Assembly (NCBI GenBank): GCA_965153455.1
Contig: OZ234501.1
Location: 16,293,427 to 16,357,426, forward strand
Direction: 5' to 3'
DNA from: Sphagnum compactum
Lineage: Eukaryota; Bryophyta; Sphagnopsida; Sphagnales
Length of the DNA stretch: 64,000 nt
Shown here: positions 24,871 to 36,591 of the stretch, one piece after another
Layout of the letters: every line of letters begins with the position of its first letter
Position numbering within the stretch: the stretch's first letter is position 1
Notes under the pieces: generated by a model
What the model saw: the letters and a program-made list of their open reading frames with translations, nothing else
Database searches by the model: none
What the model was told of the DNA's origin: nothing
Program-made: the position numbers and the translations under genes

Positions 24871-25773
24871 ATGACCGAGTATGACCCCTCACAGTTTCAC
24901 CCTCATAGTCTGAGGTGTGTTTTGAGCTTCGACAGCAAGCAAGCCTAGGCCGTTTACGTGCTTTACAGCTTGCCAGGAAAGACAAAGGTAGAACAACATT
25001 TGACAATTGTTGACCATTTTTTCGAAACACCTACCTTGAAGTTTGAGAAAAACCAGAAGGCACAAAATGACAACAAAGACAAGCTCAACATGCTCCTTGA
25101 ACATGCTCAAAAAAAGATCGAAACACAAATTGCATAGTCGCAACTAATCTTTTAGCAGGTCACCAACAAATTTCTGGAACATATCACAGCAGCCCAACAG
25201 TCAGCCCCTACTGCTAATCATGACAATGAGGTTACAAAACAACTTGTTAAGGAGGTGGTGGAGGAGTCAGGGGGAAAGTGGGTGGACGTTGTGAAGAAAA
25301 TGGGCAAACAGATGGATAACTTTGTTAGCCAAAGTGAGGCCAGGGAACACGCCACACGTTCCTGCAATGCACGTATCATACGATTTGATGAAACAGAAGG
25401 TGAGACAGCACAACAACTGCTAGATAAAGTCAATAGTTAGGTTCTACAAGGATAGATGAAGCTAGCCATCAAGGCTGTGGCAACAGTGCACTAGCCCATC
25501 AGCAGGAGAGCTGAGACCAAACCTGGGATTGCGCACAAACGAGCTGTACTTGTTACTTTTGCTACAGTTGAGGATAGAAAAATTGTCTTTCAGAACCGTG
25601 TAATTCTAAAAGGTACCCACTGGGGCTTGGAGGAGGATTTGACCAAACAACAGCAAGAGCAAAAGAGGGCATCATGGCATCTATTTGAGAAGGCCAAAGC
25701 GGACAAGATGAAAGCTTACTGGCGTGGCGCAGACCTTTACATCAATGACACCAAAGTCACAGCTCAACACTAA
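24871..25773 (+). pseudogene. ORF1-like part of the LINE
   Basis: The frame begins MTEYDPSQFHPHSLRC. A charged, helix-prone middle follows (about 25021-25440, many Lys, Glu and Gln), then a segment with RAVLVTFATVEDRKIVF, EEDLTKQQQEQKR and KMKAYWRGADLYIND. The last part looks like the nucleic-acid-binding C-terminus of LINE ORF1 proteins, where (D/E)LT and a terminal G-x-L-x-I motif are common; this is from general family knowledge. TAGs at 24946, 25135, 25153, 25438, 25453 and 25492 break it. The expected role is RNA binding in the retrotransposition particle. Confidence 0.7.
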
Positions 25774-26700
25774 GGGTGCTGGGACCAGAGAGCATTACGA
25801 GTCTCCCTGTGGAACATCCATGGGGGGATAAACACAAAGCTAAGTACCAGTTCACATATACAGAGATTGTTTGATGAATCAGATGTTGTTGCACTGACTG
25901 AAACACACTTGTTCCTTGATGAAACACCACTGCATATGCCTGGTTTTCAGTGTTTACACAATCCACGCCCTGTATTTGACATGAACTCAGTCAGAGCAAC
26001 AGTGAAGCATAGTGGTGGTGTTGCAGTATTTGTAAATGACTCTTGGTCAGACTGTGTATCCCTATGGAAACAGAGCACAGATGGCACCAGATTGTGGCTA
26101 CAGTTCCAACGCTCGGGGGCTGCACCGTTGTTTTTGGCTGTAGTGTATGCTCCACCCAAAGGGTCCCCATATGCTAATGAAGGCTTGTTTGATAACATTG
26201 CTGCAGAGGTCGGCATGATTTAGGACCTTGGGGGCAGTATTTTACTCACTGGTGATTTCAATGCAAGGACCAATGCAGTTGACGACTATGTTGATTGTTG
26301 TTACTTTGCAGAGCACATGCCTGACACGTTGCCATTGGGGAATGACTTCCCGGAGGTTTTGCCTAAGCGACACAACTCGGACAAAAGGGGGTTGAAAGGT
26401 TGGCACAATGAGTTTTTAGACCTTTGAAGCTCCTCGGGATTGTTCATTCTCAATGGCAGGATCACAGGCGATGAATCAGGGGAATGCACTTGCCTTGCCA
26501 ATGGCGGCTCCAGCCTTGTGGATTATATGGTCGCATCACCTGCTCTGTTTGATTGTGCCACATCACTTGTGGTACATAAATGCCTTCTATTCTGTGGAAA
26601 AAGGGGTGATTCCGATCATAGGCCAGTTTCATTCAACTTGCAGTTACCTTGGCAACATGTGTCACCAACAATTTCAGACTCTCGTGCAGACATCCGTTGT
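25774..26700 (+). pseudogene. Endonuclease (EEP/APE type) of the LINE
   Basis: The domain opens with RVSLWNIHGG (the usual first motif with catalytic Asn). ESDVVALTETHLF (catalytic Glu), GGVAVFVNDSW, AVVYAPPKG and ILLTGDFNAR follow, and then SLVDYMVASP and GDSDHRPVSF, which carries the final catalytic Asp-His pair. This is the complete order of an APE-type nuclease, which nicks target DNA for target-primed reverse transcription. TAG at 26221 and TGA at 26425 interrupt it. The fold is otherwise well preserved. Confidence 0.9.
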
Positions 26701-27225
26701 TTCAAATATGATGCTAGCAAGTGCACACAAAATTGTCAACACCTGCAACAACAGATTGCCCAGTGCACAGCACAGATGAGTGACACAAACAATGTTGACA
26801 TGGCCGTGCAGTTGTTGCATGATTGCATTTGTAACGCCGCTGCGACTGTGCATGGCTGCCCTGCGGCATGCACCAGTACAACACAACATTGTCATCAACC
26901 ATGGTTTGATACTGAATGTCGTAGCAAGCACAAGGAAGTATCTGCATATGCAAAGCTTCATCCTAACAGCCATCTAGCACGCGAATGGAAGAAGCAACTT
27001 AAACAGCTACTGTGTCGTAAGAAACGCACGTACAAGAAGCTGCAAGGGCGATAGTTGTGTGCACTAGCAAAGATAAATCCAGCTAGCTTCTGGAGGCAAT
27101 ACTCCCAGACCAAGGAGCGATCTGTTGCTATCAGCAAAACAGACTTGGTTGCTGGCTTCCAGAAGCTATTGGAAGGACAATGCCCCAGTAATACAGCTGG
27201 GGCATAGGGTAGCTCTACAGATCAA

Positions 27226-28770
27226 GTGGTCTTGAACTTGTCACACCCTTTCGCAAGTGATGCTTGCAGCACACTAAACTGTGACATAACCTTAGATGAA
27301 ATTACGCAAGTGATGAGGAGACTTAAACGTAACAAGTTTGCTGGTTTAGATGGCATCAAAGCAGAGTTTCTGCTTGATGCTGGCGATATGTTGCATGTAC
27401 CACTACAGATTGTATTCAACAAGTTGTTGCAACAAGGTTATTCAGCAAGCTTGTCTACTGGAGTCATTCATGCATTGCACAAGGGTGGTGATGCCTTGTA
27501 ATTTGAAAACTACAGGGGAATCACAGTGGGTCCTGTATTAGCTAAGGTGTTTGCCATGATTCTTGAGGCACAGTTGAACAGTTGGGCAGAAAAGAAGGGC
27601 CTACGTGCCAGGGGACAGGCTGGTTTTAGGAAAGATTTCCGCACCACGGATAACATGTACATTTTGCAAACGCTCATTGAACAGAGCATTCACAAACGTA
27701 AAAAGGTGTACTGCTGTTTCGTGGACTTCCGCAAAGCTTTTGATACAGTGCCCCGTGATCTGCTATGGCAAATGCTAGATGAGATGGGAATTGTGGGTCG
27801 CTTCATGCAGTGTCTACAGAGCATGTATAACCAGGATAGCGTCAGAGTTATGCATCCAATAGAAGGGCTATCAGCCCGGTTCCCATGTGGCATTGGGATC
27901 AAACAAGGCTGTCCACTTAGTCCACTGCTTTTTGGACTCTACCTTGATGGACTTGAGAAACATCTAGATGCACTTGAGGGCGACAGCCCGCCATAGCTGG
28001 TAGACATAATAGTCAAATTACTGTTGTATGCCGATGATCTGGCATTGATGTCAGAAACCCCACAAGGGTTGCAGAAACAAATAAATGCTTTGTCTGAGTT
28101 TTGTGTTGACCGACAATTGGTCATCAATGTGAGCAAGACCAAGGTGGTGGTGTTTGAGAAACACCGTAGTGTAGCACCAAAGTTCACATACAGAGGGACA
28201 ACCATTGAGCGGGTTCAATCATTTAGATACTTGGGCTTAGAGTTACATAATACAAAAGGCATGGCAGTAGCCATAACCAAATTGACTGCTGCTGGGAAGA
28301 AGGCACTGTTTGCATTACGCCACAGATGCAATGATCTAAGCATAACAGATCCAGAAGTAATGTGTCAGTTGTTCGACTCACTGGTATGCCCAGTACTGAG
28401 TTATGCATGTGAGGTGTCGACAGGTTGTACAGGGGCGAAAGGGTTGCAACAAGCAAAACAAGTACATAGAATGTTCTTGAGAGGAATATTAGGGGTCAAT
28501 AAAACAACAAGCACTTTTGTTGTGTTGGGGGAGTTTGGAAGGTATCCATTAGAATATTTCTGGTGGCAACAAACTCTCAAGTATTATGATAGGCTACGGA
28601 AATCCACAGCAGATCGTCTGTTGTACTGTGCCTACCAGACCCAGATCCAAATGCTCAACATGCTCAATGATAACCAACAATGTTGGCTCCGAAACGTGCA
28701 GTTGTGGCTTAAAGACCAAGGTGTTGAGGTTCTCTATGCTAATATCAAGTGTGCTATAGCAAGTGCATAG
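27226..28770 (+). pseudogene. Reverse transcriptase of the LINE
   Basis: RT blocks appear in order: MRRLKRNKFAGLDGIKAEF, NYRGITVGPVLAKVFA, GLRARGQAGFRKDFRTTDN, CCFVDFRKAFDTVPRDLLW with the first catalytic Asp, FPCGIGIKQGCPLSPLLF, and LLYADDLALM with the catalytic YADD at 28027-28038. VINVSKTKVVVF and FRYLGLEL (thumb) follow. Stops at 27499 (TAA) and 27994 (TAG) lie within the domain, and 28768 (TAG) after it. Family placement beyond APE-type LINE is not attempted. Confidence 0.92.
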
Positions 28771-29247
28771 GCTTCTTACCTAGAATCTACTTATGGTGAA
28801 CAGGCCAGAACCAAAAGTAGCAGATTACGTACATACCAGCTGATGAACACAAGCTGTACAACAGAATCTGGATACTCATATGCACATCAGAGGTATTTGC
28901 AAGTGATCACAAATGTTCAGCTCAGGCAATCTTTGTCAAGGTTCAGATGTTCAAACCATCGTTTGGAGGTAGAGTGTGGCAGGCATGCAAAGCCTGAGAG
29001 TGTCCCGAGGAGAGATAGGATTTGTCGTCTATGTTCCCTAGGAGCTGTTGAGGATGAAGACCACTTGTTGTTTGTGTGCCCAACTCACCATGACATTCGT
29101 TGCAAGTTTAGTCAACAGTCAGGGAAACAATTGACACCGTGCAGCTTACTTCCTGAATTGATGCATTCAGCTAATCAGAAAGTGGTAGCTTTGTACTTAG
29201 TTTCTTGCCTAGACAACAGGAGTGTTTTGCTCAAGTCAACTATGTAA
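28771..29247 (+). pseudogene. C-terminal zinc motif of the LINE
   Basis: The frame ends with a cysteine-histidine motif, CRLCSLGAVEDEDHLLFVCP at 29023-29082 (C-x2-C-x9-H-x4-C), of the kind found at the C-terminus of many LINE ORF2 proteins. The final TAA at 29245 follows LLKSTM and is taken as the natural stop. Confidence 0.75.
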
Positions 29248-29288
29248 TTGTCGTCAAATGGATCTCTTTGGTCCGGGTATTGACGCTA

Positions 29289-29312
29289 AATTAAAAGAAA
29301 GAAAGAAAGAAA
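29289..29312 (+). repeat. GAAA simple-repeat tail of the LINE
   Basis: About 40 bases after the LINE stop codon there is TTAAAAGAAAGAAAGAAAGA, four to five GAAA units. LINE 3' ends commonly carry a short simple repeat or poly-A. This probably marks the 3' end of the element. A target-site duplication was not identified. Confidence 0.6.
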
Positions 29313-30999
29313 GTTTGACGGTGGGCATCCTGTGTCTGGAAAGAAAATTGAGACAGGTACTTAGAGTCTACCATGATACCCACCCACTAGACACCTTCTT
29401 CTCGAATACAATTTTGTAAGTATATGCTTTGATGCCTTTATCTCCCCCAGGGAACGACTTTCATAGGATGTTCAAGTGCGTCCAGTGTTAGCAAAGAAAA
29501 TTATGGCTGTTTGGAATCGTCTTGGATATTACCCACCTCAGGACTTCCTTCTGGTGTAGATAATACGATTGCAGGCAACAGACCTGCCATCATCAATGCT
29601 GATTGTTTTAAAATGATGCAGATTTCGGGGAAAACCTACATCTAGGTAGGTTTTTTCCAAAATGACGCAGTTTTCAGGAAATGTGTTACAAAAAACTGAA
29701 CTTTTTTTTTTAAAAACCTGCATCGTTTCAAAAAACACTTACACTGACCTAGGTTTTTCCAAAATGACACATGTTTTGGGAAAAAAAAACTCCCAAAACC
29801 GTAGGTTGACAACTTTTCTTTCCCAAAACCTATGTATGTTGATGTAGGTTTTTTTCAAGATGATGCAGGTTTTGGGAGGGAAAAAAACCTAACCTTTTTT
29901 CCAAAACCTGCGTGATTTTTTTCAAAACCTGAAAGAATACCTGCATGTAGGTTTTTTCATTGAGGTAGGTTTTGCAAAAAAACAAGGTCAATGTTTTTAA
30001 AATGTGCCCCAACATGGGAACATATGTTCTCTTTATGGGCCAGGGGTTTGCAACCTCAAAGGTTATTCCCATGTGGGACATGGGGAACATGGGAAACATG
30101 AGAACGCATGTTCCCATGAGGGGACATGATTCCCATGTGAGAACATGCATTCTCAATGTGTTCATGAATGTCACGTTGGCACCACATAGGTGCCACATAA
30201 GCACCACGTAAGCTCACTCCTGTCAGCTTGGTTGTCATAAATGTGAGGCCACATCAAATTCCTGCAGTAAATGTGCTTAAAAACTTGAAATTTTTTGAGG
30301 TGCACAATTTTTTTGGGGATACAGAACAAGCTCTGCACCTCAAACTCCACGCTTGCACCCCTGGACCCCAAATTTGGGCACCCCAAATAAACAACCCCCT
30401 CTGAAACATCAACTCCCAAGCTCTAAAAATCAGAGAATTCTTGCTGCCCTCACTTGAATCCCAAATCCTGCAAAATCAGACAGTCTCATCAGGTGAATTT
30501 CTATGAATGCCTTCTACACACCCAATGAACCAACCACCCATTGAGAATGAATACCTCAGATGACATAATCATATTCCCAGCTGCTGATAATTGCCAACTT
30601 TTCCACATACAACTGCTTCCAAGAGGTCTTATAATTCTCAGATTAACAATTTCGGAGTTTCCCTGGATCTGATCTGGATCCCAAGGAGTAGGTTAATATT
30701 CCTCCCTCCCCCTCCTATGCCTTGTAATATGCACTTGTTTAAGTTATGATGACCTTGGCCTCCTGCTTTAGAATCCTGGGTAAAGCCCAAGGGTTTGCAA
30801 TTTATATAGGGCCTGACTGGGCTACTGCCTTGTCCACGCCTCTTAATTTTGGGAATTCCCTCACCCTTGGGCTTTATCCTACACAAAAATCATGATAGAC
30901 TTGTTTGGCAACAAGGTATCCCCTGACTACCGGCCTCAGGATATGGCTGAAGACTGAACAGATGATGCCAGCAAACCATGGAGTTTTTGTTGCCTGCAA
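29313..30999. repeat. Mosaic of short inverted and direct repeats
   Basis: From about 29610 to 29970 a block like AGGTTTTTTCCAAAATGACG, with its partners AAAACCTGCAT and CCCAAAACC, recurs in both orientations. From 30010 to 30160 motifs of the type CATGGGAACATG and ATGTTCCCATG alternate, forming many potential hairpins. No frame has a recognisable domain. The remainder (30170-30999) shows nothing I can name. Confidence 0.5.
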
Positions 31000-33900
31000 T
31001 AGCGTATGTATCAGACGGAAGTCCTGAGGTGGTAATGCGGAAGACTAGAAATAGCCTTAGTTTTGTTTTCTAACACGCGGTGTTCTGGAACATTGTACAA
31101 GAGAGTCAGTAAAGATGGAAGAGGAACCTAGCATCAAGTTACAGTATTGCATCCAGTGATTTTTTTCTGAATTTTATCTTTTTTTGACAAAAAGATTTGG
31201 AAGAATTTTTTTACTAGGGTAAATTCGACTAATTTTTCTAGATTTTTGAAAACTGCGCCAAATTTTGCATGTCACAAAATTGGAAAAGAAAAACCCTGAT
31301 TGTATTCCACCAGAGGACATTTTCGAGTGGGTACGGATTGCGGAAGATTCTGACGAGCCTCATTTTTCTTTGCTGACACATTGTGTGCATCATTGACCCA
31401 GGACCACTTGCATCTATCATCAAACTGCAAAAAAAATCACTAATCACAGGGAAGTTGCACGTCTAGCACACGGGTCCGCATAACTTTATAAGAAATTGGA
31501 CAATGCTTGAGAGCAGGTAAAGGTGACAGAAAAAGTGAACAAAGCACATGCGGTTCAATACGATAATATATATGAAGGAAAGATTCTGACGTTTTCACGG
31601 AATCTTACTCTAGCCAGCCTCAATTGTCTCCGCTACCACACGTTGTGCACCATCCAACATGACCACTTGCATTCAGTCAACAATCACACGGAAATGCCTA
31701 GTACATACGCGTGCATACACCATCAATTTAAAAAGAAATTCGAATTTTAAACAGTTTTTCAGAACAGGTAACGAGGGGAGAAAAAGTTAGTGAATCATCG
31801 AGAACTAGTGTGATGTATTCCAGAGGAAAGTTCTGAGTGAGTATCCTGGAGTACTTTAACATGCCTGACTCATCTTTGATGACACATTGGGTGCAGTGCA
31901 TCGATGAAGGACTACCTACTTGCATCCATTGTCTATTTAGGACAAAAGACGGACTGATACGAGGGAAGTTGCGGGTCTAGTACCAACGCATACATGATTT
32001 TATAAGAAATTGGAATCAGATTGAACAGTGTTTCAAAGTAGGTACTGATGGGTTGGTAATTGAAACTCTGAAGTGATAGTATTCAGTAATTCAACTTAAT
32101 CACCATTAATCCCCATGACAGAGCTGTGATTATAACATGATCACAAGATTCTAGACTTGTTTCCAGACCCACATGCAAGGCTTGAATATTTTCGCCGATA
32201 ACACATGAAGGTCAGTAAGGGGGTGTTCAGTTGTACAACCTGCCAATAACTTATGCGAAAATGGGATTCCATGATTCCACATTGCCATGAGAAGTCAGGA
32301 CATGTGATCACTATTCATTCTGAGATGGAATCGCTTCACCATTCTGTCATTTGGTGCACAAATCACTAGCGTCTCAATTGACATGGTCAAGGTGAGTATT
32401 AGTTGATTTGAGGTGGCCTTGATGATGGCCAGCACGTTAGGACATGTGATCAATGATTTAATGCTAGAGTTTTTGGTCATGTGGCACCTTATTTGCAATT
32501 TAGGCTAAACGTACTCCTACTCCACGAAACAGCCTACAAGCTTCAGGCTGGACTCCGCGCTCGAGTACAGATCACCGTCTTTCTTGCTTCCTGGGTGGTT
32601 AGGTCTCAACAATTTTAGGGTCTAAGACATTGGGAAAAAAGTGCCCAACTTCCCCCCAATTCTGAGTAGAAGAAACATCTTTGGAGGTAAAAATTTGGTG
32701 AGAATCTGCCCCAAAAAGAAACACTGATCACAAGGAAGTTGCAGGTCTAGTGCGTAGGCATCATGGTCCTACATTCTTTGACGAACACATTTGAGAGTAG
32801 GGACCGACAATAGCAAAACATTGTCAGCAAAAAAAGTCAGTTGTGAATGGCAGACTATATAGGTAGATATGGTAACGAGGGGAGAGTGCTAAGCACCTAG
32901 GGCAATTAATGTGCAATTAATGTATGCCAGAGACAGGGCCCAGGAGATAGATACGGAGGGAGCCTCCAACACAATAATTATCAGAAAAGCATGGAGTTCT
33001 GCAGCTTGCCTTAACGTACCAGAGGGGAATTTGGGAGCTCAAGGTATCGCGGAAAACTCTACCTAGCCTAAGTTTTCTTTGCTTATGCGCGGTGTGGTTG
33101 AGCAGTGTACGAGTAGATAAGGACGGGAGAAAAAATCAAGATAGCACGGAGTTGAGCAATAATATATGCCAGAGCAAAAGCCTGAGGTGACTATTGCGGA
33201 AAACTCTAACCGGCCTTGCTTTTCTTTGATGACACACGTTGTGCACACCATCGCATAAGTACCATTTACATCCATTCTCTTAATCTGCGCTCTCTATGTG
33301 CAGTCAAGTTGTTCATTGCTGGTCTAGCGTACACACGCCGAATCTGACAGACGACTTTTCACTTGACTCAAACTCTGACGGAGCAGCCATTTGCGAATTT
33401 CTGTCAAGGTTGGAGTTTTAATCGACGCTATTGTATTGAATCTCCTCTCATACATTCAGAGCGCTTGCTGGCTCGACGCTAAAACAAGACTATCCGTCAT
33501 CCAAGTGCTGAATTTCTAGGTGTGTGTCTGAACTCTAGCACACCAGCTCTTATGTAGAACTTAGTTTGTCTTGTGAAACAAAAACTTAGCTTGTGTCCCC
33601 CAAAACAGATAGCAATATTAGGGTTAGAGGGAGTGAATTTTGTTTAATTACTCAGATTTCAGCAGATTTCCGCAAAAGAGCCCACCGTATCTTTCTGTAG
33701 CGGTAGTGCAGGTAGGTGCTACTCTTTGCCAGTCTGCTAAGTTACATTTTATTGGCTATCGTAGTTTGGCAATATTTTTTTTAGATTCATTGAAGTGCCA
33801 CACGTTGCAGGTATGCGGCTCGCACACTAGCGTCTTTCGTCCTCAACTCAATATCTCCTGCAATGTTGTCAAAACTAAGTTTGTGATCGTGAAAACCTGT

Positions 33901-34510
33901 AACTAGTAACGAGAAATGGACAAGTAGTGGGAGTTTGGTTAATAACAATCGTAGTGAGTGATTAGAGCTTGAGCAGAATTCTCTTAGAGTTTAGGTTCTG
34001 TATAAAATAGTAGGGAGCCTAGTGCGAAGAGAACTCGGACCCAAATCTTCGTAGACATGAATTTTGCAGAGTAATGCAATAATAATGTTTTCCAGGGAAA
34101 AGAATCCATTGAGCATCCATGGAAGCGTGCAACAATAACGTTTGACAAGGATTGCCCAAATCTGCATCTCGGTAAGCAGTGTAGCAATAATGAGTGACTT
34201 TTTCGTTTACTTCACACTGAATTATGGACTGTTAGACGTAGGGGAAGTGACTAGACCAATCCGTAATGAAATAGTGCGATAAGAACGTTTGTTGGCTGGA
34301 GATTGTTCCGGTTAAGACTACGATTATACTGTTTATCAGAGAAAGGTGGGACTGACTTCCGCGAAGACTCCAAATGTCACACTTTCTTTGTTAACAAAGC
34401 GTGTGAACCTGTGCACACAATATCACACTTTCCTCACCGGTCGTCCACGTACTTCAGCTTGCTTTTACACAAAACCCACTAGGCCACTTGCATCCATTTG
34501 ACTATACGTA
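31000..34510. repeat. Diverged repeat units upstream of the AIG1 gene
   Basis: A composite phrase (GCGGAAGACTCT ... TCTTTGATGACACA ... TTGTGCACACCAT ... CACTTGCATCCAT) recurs in degraded form. Copies lie near 31320-31412, 31575-31680, 31815-31935, 33015-33110, 33180-33280 and 34365-34500. GTGCA/TGCAC palindromes sit at the centre of several. The stretch is non-coding and of more balanced composition than the AT-rich flanks. It could be an array of duplicated leader or promoter sequence, or a transposon family; nothing decides between these. Confidence 0.5.
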
Positions 34511-34674
34511 TTAGTCAAAAGTACAGTGCTTGGTTAAAAGATATTTCTGTTGTAGGATTCCTTGTTGAACCATACCTTACTGCTGAAAGTGTTGCAAAAA
34601 ATAGCTGTTTTAAATTTTCAGAACCGTGATACGGCCGAATTAGTTATTACCGATTTATTTACGGAGAAAACCAG

Positions 34675-35931
34675 ATGGATAACAGTGTCATCCTGGTAGT
34701 CGGTAATGATCCGTACAAGAAGAAATTTGTCAGTATTCTACAGAAGAGTAGATACGGCAATCTTGTAAAGGACACGACCAACCTTCCTGTTGGAAACACA
34801 GACACCATGAGAATATTTCTTGTTAGGCAGTGGATTTCTGTGAACGCTTTGAGGAGGATTAATGGTCTGGCATTGAAGTTTGTATATGCTTGTGGAAAGA
34901 CAAAACCCAGCGACCTCGAAACAGAGGTTGAACTAGTACGTGTCCTTTTTGAGAAATTGGAGAAGTATGTCCTCTTAGTCGCTGAACAGAATCTCCCAAG
35001 TAAAGCACCGACTACCTACAGTACGTTGCTGCAAGTGGGAGAGCTTAGTGATGAAGTCTGCATACGACGTCTCGAGTCTCACATCAAATGTCTGGAGCAT
35101 ATCGATGTGAAAAGGATCATTCATGTTGGACCCGCATGGAAAAGCGAGAGGGTAATTTTATTTGGAAGGACAGGCTCTGGAAAGTCCACAATTGCACAGA
35201 TGTTAATTCATGGGGAGCTTCTTTCTAAATCTGGATTTGAGATCGGCTCTAGCGCAAGAGGGGTAACTTCAGGGATCATAAACAGCGAGGGAAGAGGATG
35301 GCATGTCACGGACACTCCAGGATTTGGAGAATCAAAGGAGGGTACTGTTCCTACCGCGGATGCTGTTAAGATCCTGAAGAAATTCATTTTGGACATATGC
35401 GGGGTGTATTCTCACTATGTGTATGTCATGAAGTATAACAGGCTAAACGTGTATGACGAGAAGCTTTGGAGTTTTTTCAGAACAATCTTCAGAGGAGCCG
35501 AATGCAATTTTTCGGTTGTCATCACAAACTGCAAGAACGAACTCTCAGAAAGTGATATGAAACGTGTTACGAACGTATTCAGCGGGTGTAGCAGATTCAT
35601 TCCTGTTGACTTCTGCCCGACAGAAGTGGGAGATGATGAATTGGAAGAGGAAAATATAGTGGATAGGAAGAGGTATCTTCAGGTGCTCGAAGATACGCTT
35701 GCTGGAGCTGGATCCTACGATATAAGTTGCGATGAAGGGGAAACATCAAAGGAGTCATTGAGACACATGAAAAGAGGAATTCTTTCAGATTATAAGGTTG
35801 ACTTTGGCTGTTATTTGGGTCCTGTAATTCATGCTGCTGTCGTTCAATTGATTGTAAAGCCTATGGCTTTAGGCAGGAGGCTAGGGAGGAAGTCCGAAAT
35901 AGATGAAAACTTTATACTACTTCCTCAGTAA
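34675..35931 (+). CDS. AIG1/GIMAP-like GTP-binding protein
   Basis: This is an intact, intronless 418-residue frame ending in TAA. The G domain begins with a Walker A/P-loop, GRTGSGKST, at residues 164-172. A Thr-containing switch region follows (RGVTSG, 195-200), then the G3 motif DTPGFG (213-218), and TNCK (284-287) after a hydrophobic strand, in the position of the G4 box. This arrangement fits AIG1-type septin-like GTPases, linked to defence in plants and to membrane or lipid-droplet scaffolds in animals. Residues 1-155 form an N-terminal extension without a motif I recognise, which is unusual because many family members start near the P-loop. The C-terminus has a moderately hydrophobic stretch (378-398) that might bind membrane. 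The gene lies among repeats, and no neighbour suggests a pathway. ATG at 34675 is the first in frame. Start choice and expression are unproven. Confidence 0.8.
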   Translation: MDNSVILVVGNDPYKKKFVSILQKSRYGNLVKDTTNLPVGNTDTMRIFLVRQWISVNALRRINGLALKFVYACGKTKPSDLETEVELVRVLFEKLEKYVLLVAEQNLPSKAPTTYSTLLQVGELSDEVCIRRLESHIKCLEHIDVKRIIHVGPAWKSERVILFGRTGSGKSTIAQMLIHGELLSKSGFEIGSSARGVTSGIINSEGRGWHVTDTPGFGESKEGTVPTADAVKILKKFILDICGVYSHYVYVMKYNRLNVYDEKLWSFFRTIFRGAECNFSVVITNCKNELSESDMKRVTNVFSGCSRFIPVDFCPTEVGDDELEEENIVDRKRYLQVLEDTLAGAGSYDISCDEGETSKESLRHMKRGILSDYKVDFGCYLGPVIHAAVVQLIVKPMALGRRLGRKSEIDENFILLPQ

Positions 35932-36089
35932 ATAGGGCGCTAATAGTTTAATCGGTGATTGTTTACTGGTAAATGTAGCGTGGATTGTTGTAGTGCTATT
36001 TTGTGAAGTGTAATACCGGTAGTAATTAAGGTCTAGTGGATGCGACACCATACAACCAGCTTACGCTATTGTGGTTATAAACATGCATA

Positions 36090-36591
36090 TCTATATTATA
36101 ATTCCGCTCAGTCCTTATTATGGTACTTTTGAATGGTCCTCCACTCAGTAACTTTGTGGACAGGGGCCTGGGAGAGTGGGAGTGGCTGGGGCCTGGGAGT
36201 ACCAAATTTTTTTTAATATATTATAATTCCGCTCATGGTCCTCCAAAATGGTACTTTTGAATGGCACTTTGTTACACACAGCCAATCACTTTGTGTAACA
36301 CGCCCAAAAACCTACCTACTTTGGTTTTGGCTCCCTCCCTCTTTCCCCATTCGCTCAATTACCCTCCCTTTCTCTCTTCCGTTCCTCTCAGCCATACTCT
36401 CACTGCGTTCCCTCTTTGTTACACACAGCCGATCACTTTGTGTAACACACCTCCCTCAAGCGTCGGGCAAGACAAAAAGCACTCGCTGCGCCTCCACCTG
36501 CCACTCTGCCTGAAACCCTGCCCTCTCAAGAATCTCCGAGGTCACATCACGGGGGACTTCACAGTGGCCTCCGGCCACGGGCACCCACTAG
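36090..36591 (+). mobile_element. Complete non-autonomous Helitron, 502 bp
   Basis: The 5' end TCTATATTATAATTCCGCTC follows an A (36089). The 3' end is CTAG (36588-36591) followed by T, so the insertion is between A and T as expected. A perfect hairpin, GTGGCC-TCC-GGCCAC, at 36564-36578 lies nine bases before CTAG. The interior is pyrimidine-rich and non-coding. It carries a duplicated opening block (36090-36140 and about 36219-36265) and two copies of an inverted repeat, GTTACACA...TGTGTAAC. The 3' block is shared with the termini at 12982 and 13680, defining one family. Confidence 0.8.

Larger units (their letters stand above)
24871..29247 (+). pseudogene. LINE (non-LTR retrotransposon), one frame with 14 stops
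   Basis: One reading frame of 4,377 nt (1,459 codons) runs from ATG at 24871 to TAA at 29245-29247. It holds an ORF1-like part, an endonuclease, a reverse transcriptase and a terminal zinc motif. I found no frameshift. Stops inside (first base) are TAG at 24946, 25135, 25153, 25438, 25453, 25492, 26221, 27052, 27205, 27994 and 28768; TAA at 25771 and 27499; TGA at 26425. The TAA at 25771 could be the natural end of ORF1, because the endonuclease starts just after it in the same phase. Eleven of 14 are TAG, each one C-to-T step from CAG. Without suppression the proteins are truncated. Confidence 0.92.

Noticed and set aside
16742-29247. Nuclear stop-codon reassignment (TAG/TAA as Gln)
   Set aside because: TGA is also used among the internal stops, and the AIG1 frame ends in TAA with no in-frame TAG or TGA, so a simple alternative code does not explain the pattern.
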